Shown: piece by piece, positions 1-5,537 of the stretch
Numbering within the stretch: position 1 is the stretch's first letter
How the letters are laid out: each line of letters opens with the position of its first letter
NCBI GenBank assembly: GCA_020722305.1
Contig: DYLB01000052.1
Location: 1 to 12,189 of the forward strand
DNA length: 12,189 nt
Source: Anaerolinea thermophila
GTDB lineage: Bacteria; Chloroflexota; Anaerolineae; Anaerolineales; Villigracilaceae
Direction of reading: 5' to 3'
The notes under the pieces: model-generated
Seen by the model: only the letters and a program-made list of their open reading frames with translations
Told to the model about the DNA's origin: nothing
Databases searched by the model: none
Program-made: the position numbers and the translations under genes

Positions 1-49
1 GTGACCTTCGTGTCCTTAGTGGTTAGAAAAGGTTTTTGCAGCGGAGTCA
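1..49. repeat. End of a MITE-like repeat, running off the window
   Basis: The first 49 bases read like dispersed non-coding repeat. They end in TTTTTGCAGCGGAGTCA (33-49), which matches 15 of 17 bases of the right terminus of the complete element at 12007-12186 (TTTTTGCAGTGGACTCA, 12170-12186), in the same orientation. At base 50 the recognisable ATPase coding sequence begins abruptly. I infer that this is one terminus of a related element inserted in that ATPase gene. The other end lies outside the window, so its length and any target duplication cannot be seen. Confidence 0.6.
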
Positions 50-221
50 ATATTTGCTGCGTGCGAATATTGTCACCCGAATCCAGTTTATATTTCAGGG
101 ATGTCTGAGCCAGGAAATTCTGGAGCAGGGTAGTCTTGCCAACCCGCCTGGGACCATAGATCAAAAGGACTTTTCCGGGCTGCAAATGGTTTTCAAGAGG
201 TTCGTATACGCACTTGAACAT
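50..221 (-). pseudogene. AAA ATPase (DUF4143/AAA_14 type), 5' fragment cut by a repeat
   Basis: The minus strand encodes about 57 residues starting MFKCVYEPLENHL, with a Walker A motif GPRRVGKTT and then LKYKLDSGDNIRTQQI. This order (short lead, P-loop GPRRVGKT, then a DSGDN motif) is typical of the N-terminus of the DUF4143-associated AAA_14 ATPases, which are normally about 400 residues. Similarity stops at base 50, where the repeat terminus begins. The frame stays open to the window edge, but the codons there come from repeat sequence. The Walker B, sensor and DUF4143 regions are absent, so I call it a broken gene. The start may be ATG at 221 or an in-frame TTG at 236, which has AAGGAG just upstream inside the hairpin at 236-271. 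The rest of the gene could survive beyond the left edge. Confidence 0.65.
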
Positions 222-235
222 GGATTCGCCATACA

Positions 236-271
236 ATAACTCCTTGAATTTGTCAAAATTCAAGGAGTTAT
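236..271. repeat. Perfect 16-bp inverted repeat upstream of the ATPase fragment
   Basis: ATAACTCCTTGAATTT (236-251), loop GTCA, then the exact complement AAATTCAAGGAGTTAT (256-271). It lies 25 bp past the stop of the LLM oxidoreductase gene and directly before the ATPase fragment, both on the minus strand. On that strand no T-run follows the hairpin, so it is not a textbook terminator. The arm next to the ATPase contains AAGGAG, so folding of the RNA would hide a possible ribosome binding site. A dispersed palindrome is equally possible. Confidence 0.7.
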
Positions 272-296
272 ATTCCTGGTTTTTGGGAAATCCCGG

Positions 297-1322
297 CTAA
301 AACGCCTCCACCAGCCGCTTCCAGAAGCCGTCCCGTTCGCCGGGGGTGAAGGGGGTGTAGAGGGTCAGTCGGTCGGCGAGGCCCTGATAACGGCCTTTCA
401 AGGCGGCGGGCAGCCCGGCCTCGTCGCTGACCACGCAGAAGGTCTCCAGGATGTCGTCCGTGATCAGGCCAAACATCTCGCCCCATTCGCTTTTGGCGGC
501 ATGGATCGAAAGCTGTTCGGCCACGGCCTCCCAGCCGTGCAGGGCAAAGACCGGGCGGTAAGTGGGCGTGGAGGCGTAGAACGAAATTTGGGCCCTGGCG
601 AAGTTCTCTTCTTCGGGCGTGGTGGCGGCGAAGGCGGTCACGGAGACGGCCACATCCTCCCGTTTGCGCCCGGCCCTGTGGGCGCCCTGCTCGATGGCCG
701 GCAGGATCACCTCGCTCAGGTATTTCGGGCTGTTGAGCGGGTGGACGTGGAAGCCCTGGCAGGTCTCGCCCGCCAGCTTTGCCAGTCCCGTGTTGACCCC
801 GGCGATGTAGATCGGGATGATGCTGTCGCCCCCGGCCCCTCTCCCGGCTTCAAGCGAAGGGAGCGGCCCCGGGTTGAAGAACGGGGTCATCAGCCTGATC
901 TTGTAATATTCGCCGTTATAGGAAAGTTTCGTGCCGTTCTGCCAGCAATCCCAAAAGGCGCGGATGACCTGGATCTGCTCGCGCAGTTTACCCACCGGCG
1001 ACTCGGGCCAGGGCAGCCCGAAGCGCTTCTCGATGTGACCTTTGACCTGGGTGCCCAACCCGAGGATGAACCTGCCCCCCGACTGGGCCGCCAGGTCCCA
1101 GGCGGTGTAGGCCAAATCAGCCGGGGAGCGCGCAAACGAGACGGCGATGGCCGTGCCGATCTCCATCTTTTGCGAATGCTCGGCAATCAGGGCACAGGGC
1201 AGGAACGGGTTGTGCTGGGTCTCGGAGGTCCACAGGGCGTCGAAGCCGAGGGCCTCGGCGGCCTCGGCTACTGCCGGGACGTCCGTCAGGGGCATCGGGG
1301 CTAATGCTGCATCGAATTTCAT
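297..1322 (-). CDS. LLM-class (luciferase-like) F420-dependent oxidoreductase, TIGR03617-like
   Basis: The 341-residue protein has the luciferase-like monooxygenase TIM-barrel pattern: an N-terminal strand MKFDAALAP, GFDALWTSETQHNPFLP (26-42), then FILGLGTQVKGHIEKRFG (85-102), which is characteristic of the MSMEG_2256/TIGR03617 group, and IPIYIAGVN (169-177). Related proteins use reduced coenzyme F420 (some use FMN) to transfer hydride to small organic substrates; the substrate cannot be read from sequence. The start is supported by AGGAGG six bases upstream of the ATG on the minus strand. Residues about 151-165 (GPLPSLEAGRGAGG) look inserted relative to the expected short loop before IPIYIAG, and they coincide with a palindromic repeat at 831-873. 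The upstream gap is 262 bp, so it probably has its own promoter. Family is secure; cofactor preference is inferred. Confidence 0.88.
   Translation of the reverse strand: MKFDAALAPMPLTDVPAVAEAAEALGFDALWTSETQHNPFLPCALIAEHSQKMEIGTAIAVSFARSPADLAYTAWDLAAQSGGRFILGLGTQVKGHIEKRFGLPWPESPVGKLREQIQVIRAFWDCWQNGTKLSYNGEYYKIRLMTPFFNPGPLPSLEAGRGAGGDSIIPIYIAGVNTGLAKLAGETCQGFHVHPLNSPKYLSEVILPAIEQGAHRAGRKREDVAVSVTAFAATTPEEENFARAQISFYASTPTYRPVFALHGWEAVAEQLSIHAAKSEWGEMFGLITDDILETFCVVSDEAGLPAALKGRYQGLADRLTLYTPFTPGERDGFWKRLVEAF
831..873. repeat. Palindromic repeat in frame inside the LLM oxidoreductase gene
   Basis: CCCGGCCCCTCTCCC (831-845) and GGGAGCGGCCCCGGG (859-873) are imperfect inverted arms around a loop that contains the smaller palindrome GCTTCAAGC. 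It encodes residues about 150-164 of the oxidoreductase without breaking the frame. The composition and the CCCTCTCCC/GGGAG arms resemble the short GC-rich palindromes often scattered between genes in Anaerolineae, so an in-frame insertion is likely. That resemblance is from memory. Confidence 0.5.
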
Positions 1323-1381
1323 TTCTCCTCCTGTTCTAAGTTATCACACCTGCGCTGCATCAAACGCAGTGCGGTGCAAAT

Positions 1382-1440
1382 GTTGCGAGCCGTCCTGAGC
1401 AAAGCGATAACGAAGTCAAAGGACAGGCGAAACAATCTCC
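1382..1440 (-). repeat. Dispersed intergenic repeat, minus-strand copy
   Basis: Read on the minus strand, this begins GGAGATTGTTTCGCC and ends GGACGGCTCGCAACA. It has the same outline as the plus-strand stretch at 1484-1552 (GGGGATTGCTTCGTC up to CCTCCTCGCA). The two form an inverted pair about 43 bp apart in the 262-bp gap between the LLM and M42 genes. The motif resembles a palindrome class common in many bacterial MAGs. No gene is visible here. Confidence 0.5.
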
Positions 1441-1483
1441 AGTTAAGGGGGTAATGCCTATCGGGCAATTTGACCGTTTAGAC

Positions 1484-1552
1484 GGGGATTGCTTCGTCGG
1501 TCTTCGACTGCCGCTTCGCCTTCGCTCAGCGTCCGCTCAGACCTCCTCGCAC
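1484..1552 (+). repeat. Dispersed intergenic repeat, plus-strand copy
   Basis: Begins GGGGATTGCTTCGTCGG, has a CTTCG/CGCTC-rich middle and ends CCTCCTCGCA. It is the inverted partner of 1382-1440. A run of short frames crosses it, but none has a start site or recognisable protein content. Confidence 0.5.
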
Positions 1553-1557
1553 ACCTG

Positions 1558-1578
1558 CCCTGGCGGGCGGTGCCAGGG
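1558..1578. repeat. Small hairpin just downstream of the M42 gene
   Basis: CCCTGGC (1558-1564), a 7-base loop, then GCCAGGG (1572-1578). It begins 6 bp beyond the stop codon of the minus-strand peptidase gene. It could help end transcription, but no T-run follows on the minus strand, so I do not call it an intrinsic terminator. Confidence 0.45.
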
Positions 1579-1584
1579 ATGACA

Positions 1585-2631
1585 TCAATCGAGCAAATAG
1601 GCCAAAATCCAATTTGTGGTGGCGACCAGGGCCTCGGTGTGGGTGCGTTCGTAGTTGTGCGAGGCGTCCACGCCGGGGCCGATCAGGGCGACGGCCACAT
1701 CCCCGCCGGCGCGCCAGAAGGCTTCGCCGTCCGAGCCGTAGTTGGGGTAGATGTCCACTTTGTAGGGGATGCCGTGCTGGTCGGCCAGCCGGCGCAGCTT
1801 GTTCGACAGGCCGTGGTGATAGGGGCCGCCGCTGTCCTTGACGCACAGGGTGGCATGGAACTCGTCGGATTCCTGCCCCTCGCCGACGGCGGCCATGTCT
1901 ACGGTGAGGAGTTCGTGGACGTCAGACGGGATGCCTGCCGCCGCGCCGTGACCAACCTCTTCGTAGTTGCTGATGTGGAAGTAAGTCGTCTGGGCCGGGG
2001 TTTTAGCGGAATCCGCCAGGGATTTGATGGCGCTGACCATAGCGGCGACACAGGCCTTATCGTCCAGGAAGCGCGAGCGGACGAAACCGTTGGTCACCTC
2101 GACGCGCGGGTCGAAGGCGACGAAATCGCCGACGTTGATTCCCAATCCCCGCGTCTCTTCGGCTGAGGTGGTGCGGACATCCAGTCGGACTTCCATGCTG
2201 TCGTCGTCGCGTTTGTCTTCGTAAGCGGCCTTGCCGTAGGTGTGCCCGGAGGCCTTGCTGTGCAGGTACGCGCCGCGCACCCGTTCGCCGCTGGCGGTGT
2301 AAACGGTGACGCCTTCGGTCTCCACGCCGCCGGGGACGAGGCCGCCGATGCGGGCCAGTTTAAGCCGCCCATTGGATTTGATCTCTTTGACCATCCCGCC
2401 CAGGGTGTCCACGTGGGCGGTCAGGGCGCGCGGGGCGTCGTTGGAAAGGCCGGGCCATTTGACCACCAGCGCGCCCTTGCGGGTGCGGGAAAAGGTTAGT
2501 TGGGGATAGGCCGAGAGTTCCTGCTCGACGAGGGCGATGGCCTGTTCGGTAAAGCCGGTAGGCGAAGGGGTGTTGAGCAGGTTGACGAGGAAGGTGATCA
2601 GGTGTTCGGTATCAATTTGAGGGAGATTCAT
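1585..2631 (-). CDS. M42 family metallopeptidase (dinuclear metal aminopeptidase)
   Basis: The 348-residue protein is full length for MEROPS family M42, cytosolic co-catalytic aminopeptidases that form large oligomeric shells and finish peptide breakdown. The expected ligands are present in order: H73 and D75 in ALTAHVDTLGG, the bridging acid in FLDDKA (D190), the catalytic Glu pair E224/E225 in SNYEEVGHGA, D245 in LLTVDMA, and the last histidine H331 in ERTHTEAL. The insertion after the first motif (about residues 80-180) matches the PDZ-like dimerisation domain of the family. The start ATG has AAGGA about 9 nt upstream. The gene follows the thioesterase gene by 82 bp of repeat sequence. The family also contains proteins labelled endoglucanase, which I regard as misnaming. 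The preferred residue (Leu, Lys or Glu types) cannot be told from sequence. Confidence 0.92.
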   Translation of the reverse strand: MNLPQIDTEHLITFLVNLLNTPSPTGFTEQAIALVEQELSAYPQLTFSRTRKGALVVKWPGLSNDAPRALTAHVDTLGGMVKEIKSNGRLKLARIGGLVPGGVETEGVTVYTASGERVRGAYLHSKASGHTYGKAAYEDKRDDDSMEVRLDVRTTSAEETRGLGINVGDFVAFDPRVEVTNGFVRSRFLDDKACVAAMVSAIKSLADSAKTPAQTTYFHISNYEEVGHGAAAGIPSDVHELLTVDMAAVGEGQESDEFHATLCVKDSGGPYHHGLSNKLRRLADQHGIPYKVDIYPNYGSDGEAFWRAGGDVAVALIGPGVDASHNYERTHTEALVATTNWILAYLLD

Positions 2632-2646
2632 AAAATATCCTTTTCA

Positions 2647-2735
2647 AACCACAGTTGAACACCGATGACTGGATAAACGAGAGTGCGCTGATGCTCATCA
2701 GAGCAAATCCCGTTTATCTGCGTTCATCTGTGGTT
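2647..2735. repeat. Palindromic repeat overlapping the thioesterase 3' end
   Basis: The left arm starts AACCACAGTTGAACACCG and ends GGATAAACG (2647-2679). The right arm CGTTTATCTGCG...CTGTGGTT (2711-2735) is its imperfect inverse. A short hairpin (CTGATG, 2 nt, CATCAG) lies near the centre. The arms resemble the widespread AACCACAGATGAACGCAGAT-type intergenic repeat. It fills the gap between two minus-strand genes. The right arm also encodes the last residues (LTTDERR) and stop codon of the thioesterase, so it probably replaced the original gene end. Confidence 0.65.
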
Positions 2736-3151
2736 AACCCTTCGAACTGCGCGATCTTCTCCCGCCAGTTCTCCGGGATGGGTATGGTCCGGCTGCTGCG
2801 GTAGTCGTAGGCCACCAGCACCGACGAGCCGCTTGCCAGCTCCTCGCCCGTATCGGCGTCCACGATAGTGTAGTGGCTGTCCATGGATTTGTGGCCCAGC
2901 CGCGAAATCCGCACCCCGACCTGGACGTTCATCCCGTACTCGACCGCCGACTTGAAGGTGACGTGGGCGTCGGCCATGATCATCCCGACGTTCAGGAACG
3001 ACTGGCCGTGGTCGAACAATCCCAGGTGGACGATGTACTTGATCCGCCCGGCCTCGAAATAAGTCAGGTATTTGGCGTTGTTGAGGTGGCCCTGCGGGTC
3101 CAGGTCGCCGTAACGGACTTCGATGGGGTGGAAGAATTTGAATTCGGACAT
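2714..3151 (-). CDS. Acyl-CoA thioesterase, hot-dog fold (4HBT/YbgC-like)
   Basis: The 145-residue protein has the 4-hydroxybenzoyl-CoA thioesterase signature near its N-terminus, RYGDLDPQGHLNNAKYLTYF (13-32). D18 aligns with the catalytic aspartate of the Pseudomonas enzyme, and HLNN plus YFEAGR are typical of FadM/YbgC-like members. Such enzymes hydrolyse acyl-CoA or acyl-ACP thioesters as homo-oligomers in the cytosol; the acyl group is unknown. The length fits the family. The last residues and stop codon come from the palindromic repeat 2647-2735. TATAAT at 3163-3158 on the minus strand ends only 6 bp before the ATG and no Shine-Dalgarno sequence is visible, so a leaderless transcript is likely. 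The family is secure. Confidence 0.88.
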   Translation of the reverse strand: MSEFKFFHPIEVRYGDLDPQGHLNNAKYLTYFEAGRIKYIVHLGLFDHGQSFLNVGMIMADAHVTFKSAVEYGMNVQVGVRISRLGHKSMDSHYTIVDADTGEELASGSSVLVAYDYRSSRTIPIPENWREKIAQFEGLTTDERR

Positions 3152-3157
3152 GAGCCG

Positions 3158-3163
3158 ATTATA
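3158..3163 (-). promoter_or_regulatory. -10 box of the thioesterase gene (leaderless type)
   Basis: A minus-strand TATAAT is followed by CGGCTC and the ATG. The string TATAATCGGCTCATG is almost identical to TATAATCGGCGCATG in front of the DUF6391-like gene (10440-10454). At normal spacing transcription would start at or next to the ATG. No clear -35 box is seen, because the heptamer repeat lies there. Confidence 0.65.
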
Positions 3164-3165
3164 AG

Positions 3166-3234
3166 GTAAAAGTGAAAAGTAAGAAGTAAGAAGTGAAAAG
3201 TGGAAAGTAAAAAGTGAAAAGTGGGAAGTGGAAA
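3166..3234. repeat. Degenerate heptamer tandem repeat GTRRRAA, about 10 units
   Basis: After a 6-base first unit there are nine 7-base units in exact phase: GTGAAAA, GTAAGAA, GTAAGAA, GTGAAAA, GTGGAAA, GTAAAAA, GTGAAAA, GTGGGAA, GTGGAAA. Every unit starts with GT and the rest is purine, so one strand is almost pure purine apart from one T per turn-sized step. It fills the divergent gap between the thioesterase and the nuclease genes, touching both promoters. Three more units occur at 11952-11972. Confidence 0.85.
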
Positions 3235-3239
3235 TCTGT

Positions 3240-3245
3240 TAGAAT
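3240..3245 (+). promoter_or_regulatory. Possible -10 box of the Cas4-like gene
   Basis: TAGAAT ends 9 bp before the ATG at 3255. There is no Shine-Dalgarno sequence and no good -35 box, because the heptamer repeat lies upstream. The layout matches the other leaderless-type starts in this window. Confidence 0.45.
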
Positions 3246-3254
3246 AAATGTGCT

Positions 3255-3488
3255 ATGCCTGTCATCCGCGCTTCCGACATCGGGAACTATCTCTATTGCC
3301 GCCGGGCCTGGTGGTACCGCCGCCAGGGCTACGGTTCCGCCAACCAGGCCGAACTGGCCGCCGGGACGGAACTCCACGCCCGGCACGGCCGCCAGGTCAT
3401 CGTCAGCGGATTGCTGCGCCTGCTCGGCTGGCTGCTGTTCCTGGCCGCCCTCGTCGTGGGGATTTTCATCCTCATCCAAAACCTGTAA
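3255..3488 (+). CDS. Cas4-like membrane nuclease, N-terminal part (split gene)
   Basis: The 77-residue product MPVIRASDIGNYLYCRRAWWYRRQG... matches the start of Cas4/Dna2-type PD-(D/E)XK proteins. C15 in YCRRAWWYRRQGY is placed like the first iron-sulfur cysteine, and H41 in AAGTELHARHG like the nuclease GxxxH histidine. A membrane helix follows (about 52-75, LLRLLGWLLFLAALVVGIF) and then TAA. The catalytic D, E, K and the remaining cysteines are in the next frame (3569-4084), so this piece alone cannot be a nuclease. The break sits exactly at a three-unit GC-rich repeat. The pieces may form a two-subunit protein, be joined by a -1 frameshift, or be a broken gene. The start is chosen by the motif order and the nearby TAGAAT box. 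Confidence 0.75.
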   Translation: MPVIRASDIGNYLYCRRAWWYRRQGYGSANQAELAAGTELHARHGRQVIVSGLLRLLGWLLFLAALVVGIFILIQNL

Positions 3489-3489
3489 T

Positions 3490-3567
3490 CAGGGCGGACG
3501 CGAGACCCGCCCCGACCAGGGCGGACGCGAGACCCCCGACCAGGGCGGACGCGAAGCCTGCCCCGAC
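3490..3567. repeat. Three-copy GC-rich hairpin repeat splitting the nuclease gene
   Basis: The copies lie at 3490-3516 (27 bp), 3517-3540 (24 bp) and 3541-3567 (27 bp). Each begins CAGGGCGGACGCGA and ends CCCCGAC or CCCCCGAC. The first copy can fold as GGGCGG, 9 nt, CCGCCC. All lengths are multiples of three, so the frame of the downstream piece is open across them and would read RADARPAPT, RADARPPT, RADAKPAPT. The repeat starts one base after the upstream stop codon and ends one base before the downstream ATG. Confidence 0.85.
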
Positions 3568-3568
3568 C

Positions 3569-4084
3569 ATGATGATTTACCTGCCTCTTCTCTTGCTCAT
3601 CCTCGCCATTCTCCTCTTCTGGCAATCGGACCGCCAGCGCAAGGCCGCCGGGCTGCCCGGGGGACGGGTCATCTACACTGACACGCGCGGCTGGTCCGAG
3701 GTCCCGAAGCCGCTCTTCGACGCCGGGCTGGAGCTGACCGGCAAACCGGATTACCTGGTCGAGCGCGGCGGGAAGATCATCCCGGTCGAGGTCAAATCCG
3801 GCCGCGCCCCGGCCGCGCCGTATGATTCGCACATCTACCAGTTGGCGGCTTACTGCTATCTGGTCGAGAAGGTCTACCGCAAGCGCCCGCCTTACGGGAT
3901 CATCCACTACGCCAACCGGGATTTCGCGGTGGACTACACCCCCGAATTGGAATCCTCGCTGCTGGACTTATTGGCCGAAATGCGCCGCGACGAGTTCCGC
4001 TCCGAGGTGGAACGCTCGCACGAGCAGGCCACCCGCTGCCAGAAATGCGGCTTCCGGGATATTTGCGACCAGCGCCTTGTCTGA
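3569..4084 (+). CDS. Cas4-like PD-(D/E)XK membrane nuclease, catalytic part (split gene)
   Basis: The 171-residue product begins with a membrane helix (2-18, MIYLPLLLLILAILLFW) and a basic stretch. The nuclease core follows: D61 in GLELTGKPDYL, E74 and K76 in IIPVEVKSGR, and QLAAY (91-95), the Q-x3-Y element of Cas4/RecB nucleases. It ends with three cysteines, C157, C160 and C166 in RCQKCGFRDICDQ, matching the C-terminal iron-sulfur ligands. Cas4 relatives are 5'-3' exonucleases or CRISPR spacer trimmers, but no cas1, cas2 or CRISPR array is near, so a repair or membrane-linked role is more likely. The upstream frame (3255-3488) carries the first cysteine, the histidine and another helix. 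No Shine-Dalgarno sequence precedes the ATG pair, so independent initiation looks poor and a fused product or a dead gene are both possible. Confidence 0.78.
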   Translation: MMIYLPLLLLILAILLFWQSDRQRKAAGLPGGRVIYTDTRGWSEVPKPLFDAGLELTGKPDYLVERGGKIIPVEVKSGRAPAAPYDSHIYQLAAYCYLVEKVYRKRPPYGIIHYANRDFAVDYTPELESSLLDLLAEMRRDEFRSEVERSHEQATRCQKCGFRDICDQRLV

Positions 4085-4130
4085 TGGAGGGGGCGACGTA
4101 CTCCTGAGAGACCGGTGATGATTTTGAGAC

Positions 4131-4136
4131 TATAAT
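4131..4136 (+). promoter_or_regulatory. -10 box of the nadK operon
   Basis: A perfect TATAAT ends 10 bp before the nadK ATG. No Shine-Dalgarno sequence lies between, and no consensus -35 is seen at the usual distance. Together with the boxes at 3158, 3240 and 10440 this suggests leaderless or near-leaderless mRNA for the nadK-zinc finger-recN operon. Confidence 0.65.
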
Positions 4137-4146
4137 TGGAAGCGTT

Positions 4147-5013
4147 ATGTCTGAAACATTCCTGCCCCGGCAGATGGTGGTGACTTTCCACCCGAAAATG
4201 CCCGCCGCCCATCAGGAAGCCGAGGCTATCGTGGCTTACCTGAAAGAGCGCGGCATCGAAGCGCCGAAAGGCTCGCTCAACGACGAATCCCTGCGCAAGC
4301 GGGTCAAGGACGGCCACTTCGACATGCTGGTGGCTGTGGGCGGGGACGGGACGATGCTGAGGGCCGGGCACCTGTGCGCGCCCTCGAAAGTGCCCATCCT
4401 GGGCGTGAACCTGGGACGGCTGGGGTTCCTGATTCAGGTCGAACGCGGCAACTGGCGCAGCTACTTCGACCGGCTGTTCAACCACGAAGCCTGGATCGAA
4501 AACCGGATGATGCTGCACACCGAGCTTATCCGTCACGGCGAGCTGCAGGGCGTGTGGTACGCGTTGAACGAAGCCGTCGTCGGGCGCGGGCAGATCATCC
4601 GCCCGGTGCAGCTGGCCGCCAGCGTGGACGACCTGGTCCTGGCGCGTTACATGTGCGACGGCCTGATCGCCGCCACCCCGACCGGCTCCACCGCCTACGC
4701 CCTGGCCGCCGGGGGGCCGATCCTGCCGCCGGAGTTGCGCAACATCCTGCTCGTCCCGATTGCCCCGCACCTCTCGGTGGACCGGGCGGTGGTGCTTTCG
4801 GAAGGCTCCGCCGTCTGCATCACGGTCAACAGCGACAACGCCATCTTGAGCGTGGACGGGCAGCAGCCCATCGGCCTGGCCGAGGACGACCGGGTCAACG
4901 TTCGGGCCGGAGAGTACACCGCCCAATTCGTCCGCTTCGACGACCCCGGTTATTTCTACCGCAACCTGACCGCTCACATGAACCAGAATCCCTCCCTAGG
5001 ACTGACCCGATGA
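4147..5013 (+). CDS. nadK: NAD kinase
   Basis: The 288-residue protein phosphorylates NAD to NADP using ATP or polyphosphate and is the sole route to NADP in most bacteria. All family motifs are present: VGGDGTML (64-71) with the catalytic GGDG, ILGVNLGRLGFL (84-95), LNE (140-142), CDGLIAATPTGSTAY (170-184), and VPIAPHLSVDRAVVLSEGS toward the C-terminus, where the more usual PxxPH-S-x-RP element is slightly changed. Length is typical. The TATAAT box 10 bp upstream and lack of a Shine-Dalgarno sequence suggest a leaderless start. Its stop overlaps the start of the next gene (ATGA), and recN follows that; a nadK-recN pairing is common across bacteria. Very sure. Confidence 0.96.
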   Translation: MSETFLPRQMVVTFHPKMPAAHQEAEAIVAYLKERGIEAPKGSLNDESLRKRVKDGHFDMLVAVGGDGTMLRAGHLCAPSKVPILGVNLGRLGFLIQVERGNWRSYFDRLFNHEAWIENRMMLHTELIRHGELQGVWYALNEAVVGRGQIIRPVQLAASVDDLVLARYMCDGLIAATPTGSTAYALAAGGPILPPELRNILLVPIAPHLSVDRAVVLSEGSAVCITVNSDNAILSVDGQQPIGLAEDDRVNVRAGEYTAQFVRFDDPGYFYRNLTAHMNQNPSLGLTR

Positions 5014-5534
5014 CCGAAACGCCCATCACCTACTGCGCCAACCATCCCAACGTCCCAACCAGCTTGCGCTGTAACCGTTGCGAAAAACCCATCTGCCCCA
5101 AGTGCGCAGTGCCCACGCCGACCGGCTACCGCTGCCAGGAGTGCGTGCGCGGCCAGCAAAAAGTCTTCGAAACCGCCCACTGGTACGACTACCTGATCGG
5201 CTTCGGCATCGCCGGGTTCCTCTCGCTGATCATCAGCCTGTTGATCTCCCTGGTCGGCGGGATGCTGGGATATTTCTCCTTCCTGATCCTCTTCGCCGCC
5301 GCCCCGACCGCCGGGGTGATCATCTCCGAATCGGTGCGCTGGGCCACCGGCAAACGCCGCGCCAAACGCCTGTTCCTGGTCATCGCCATTGGGGTGGCAC
5401 TGGGCGCGCTGCCCACCATCCTGGCGGGTCTGTACATTTTGGATATTTTCTCCCTGATCTTCCAGGGCGTTTACCTGGTGATGGTCGTCCCCACCGTCTA
5501 TTATCGCCTTTCCGGCATCCAGCTTTTCAAATAA
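5010..5534 (+). CDS. Zinc-finger (B-box-like) integral membrane protein, function unknown
   Basis: The 174-residue protein has a cysteine-rich head: C9, H12, C21, C24, C29, C32, C42 and C45, spaced as two zinc sites like the bacterial B-box-type finger (CANHP...CNRCEKPICPKC...YRCQEC). After VRGQQKVFE come about four hydrophobic segments (roughly 60-85, 85-105, 120-145, 145-168), so the finger sits on the membrane, probably on the cytosolic face. Its start overlaps the nadK stop by 4 nt and recN starts 3 nt after its stop, so all three should be translated together. Such heads are also seen at the front of rhomboid and other membrane proteins, but no protease motif is present here. Role unknown. 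Confidence 0.82.
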   Translation: MTETPITYCANHPNVPTSLRCNRCEKPICPKCAVPTPTGYRCQECVRGQQKVFETAHWYDYLIGFGIAGFLSLIISLLISLVGGMLGYFSFLILFAAAPTAGVIISESVRWATGKRRAKRLFLVIAIGVALGALPTILAGLYILDIFSLIFQGVYLVMVVPTVYYRLSGIQLFK

Positions 5535-5537
5535 CCT

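Noticed and set aside
501..1304. Long plus-strand frame (267 codons) opposite the LLM oxidoreductase gene
   Set aside because: It lies wholly antisense to a clear enzyme gene, has no recognisable motif, and is Gly/Arg/Asp-rich as expected for a shadow frame in GC-rich DNA.
1489..2166. Plus-strand frame (225 codons) opposite the M42 gene, starting in repeat sequence
   Set aside because: It is a shadow of the M42 peptidase, which has all its metal ligands. No ribosome binding site or family pattern supports the plus strand.
3248..3568. Upstream extension of the catalytic nuclease frame to 3248
   Set aside because: Over 3255-3480 this frame gives Pro/Arg-rich nonsense, while the overlapping frame carries the conserved cysteine, histidine and membrane helix. 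Only the part across the repeat is of interest, as a possible linker.
3255..4084. CRISPR-Cas locus suggested by the Cas4-like gene
   Set aside because: No cas1, cas2 or effector gene and no repeat-spacer array occurs in the window. The 27/24/27-bp tandem copies have no spacers.
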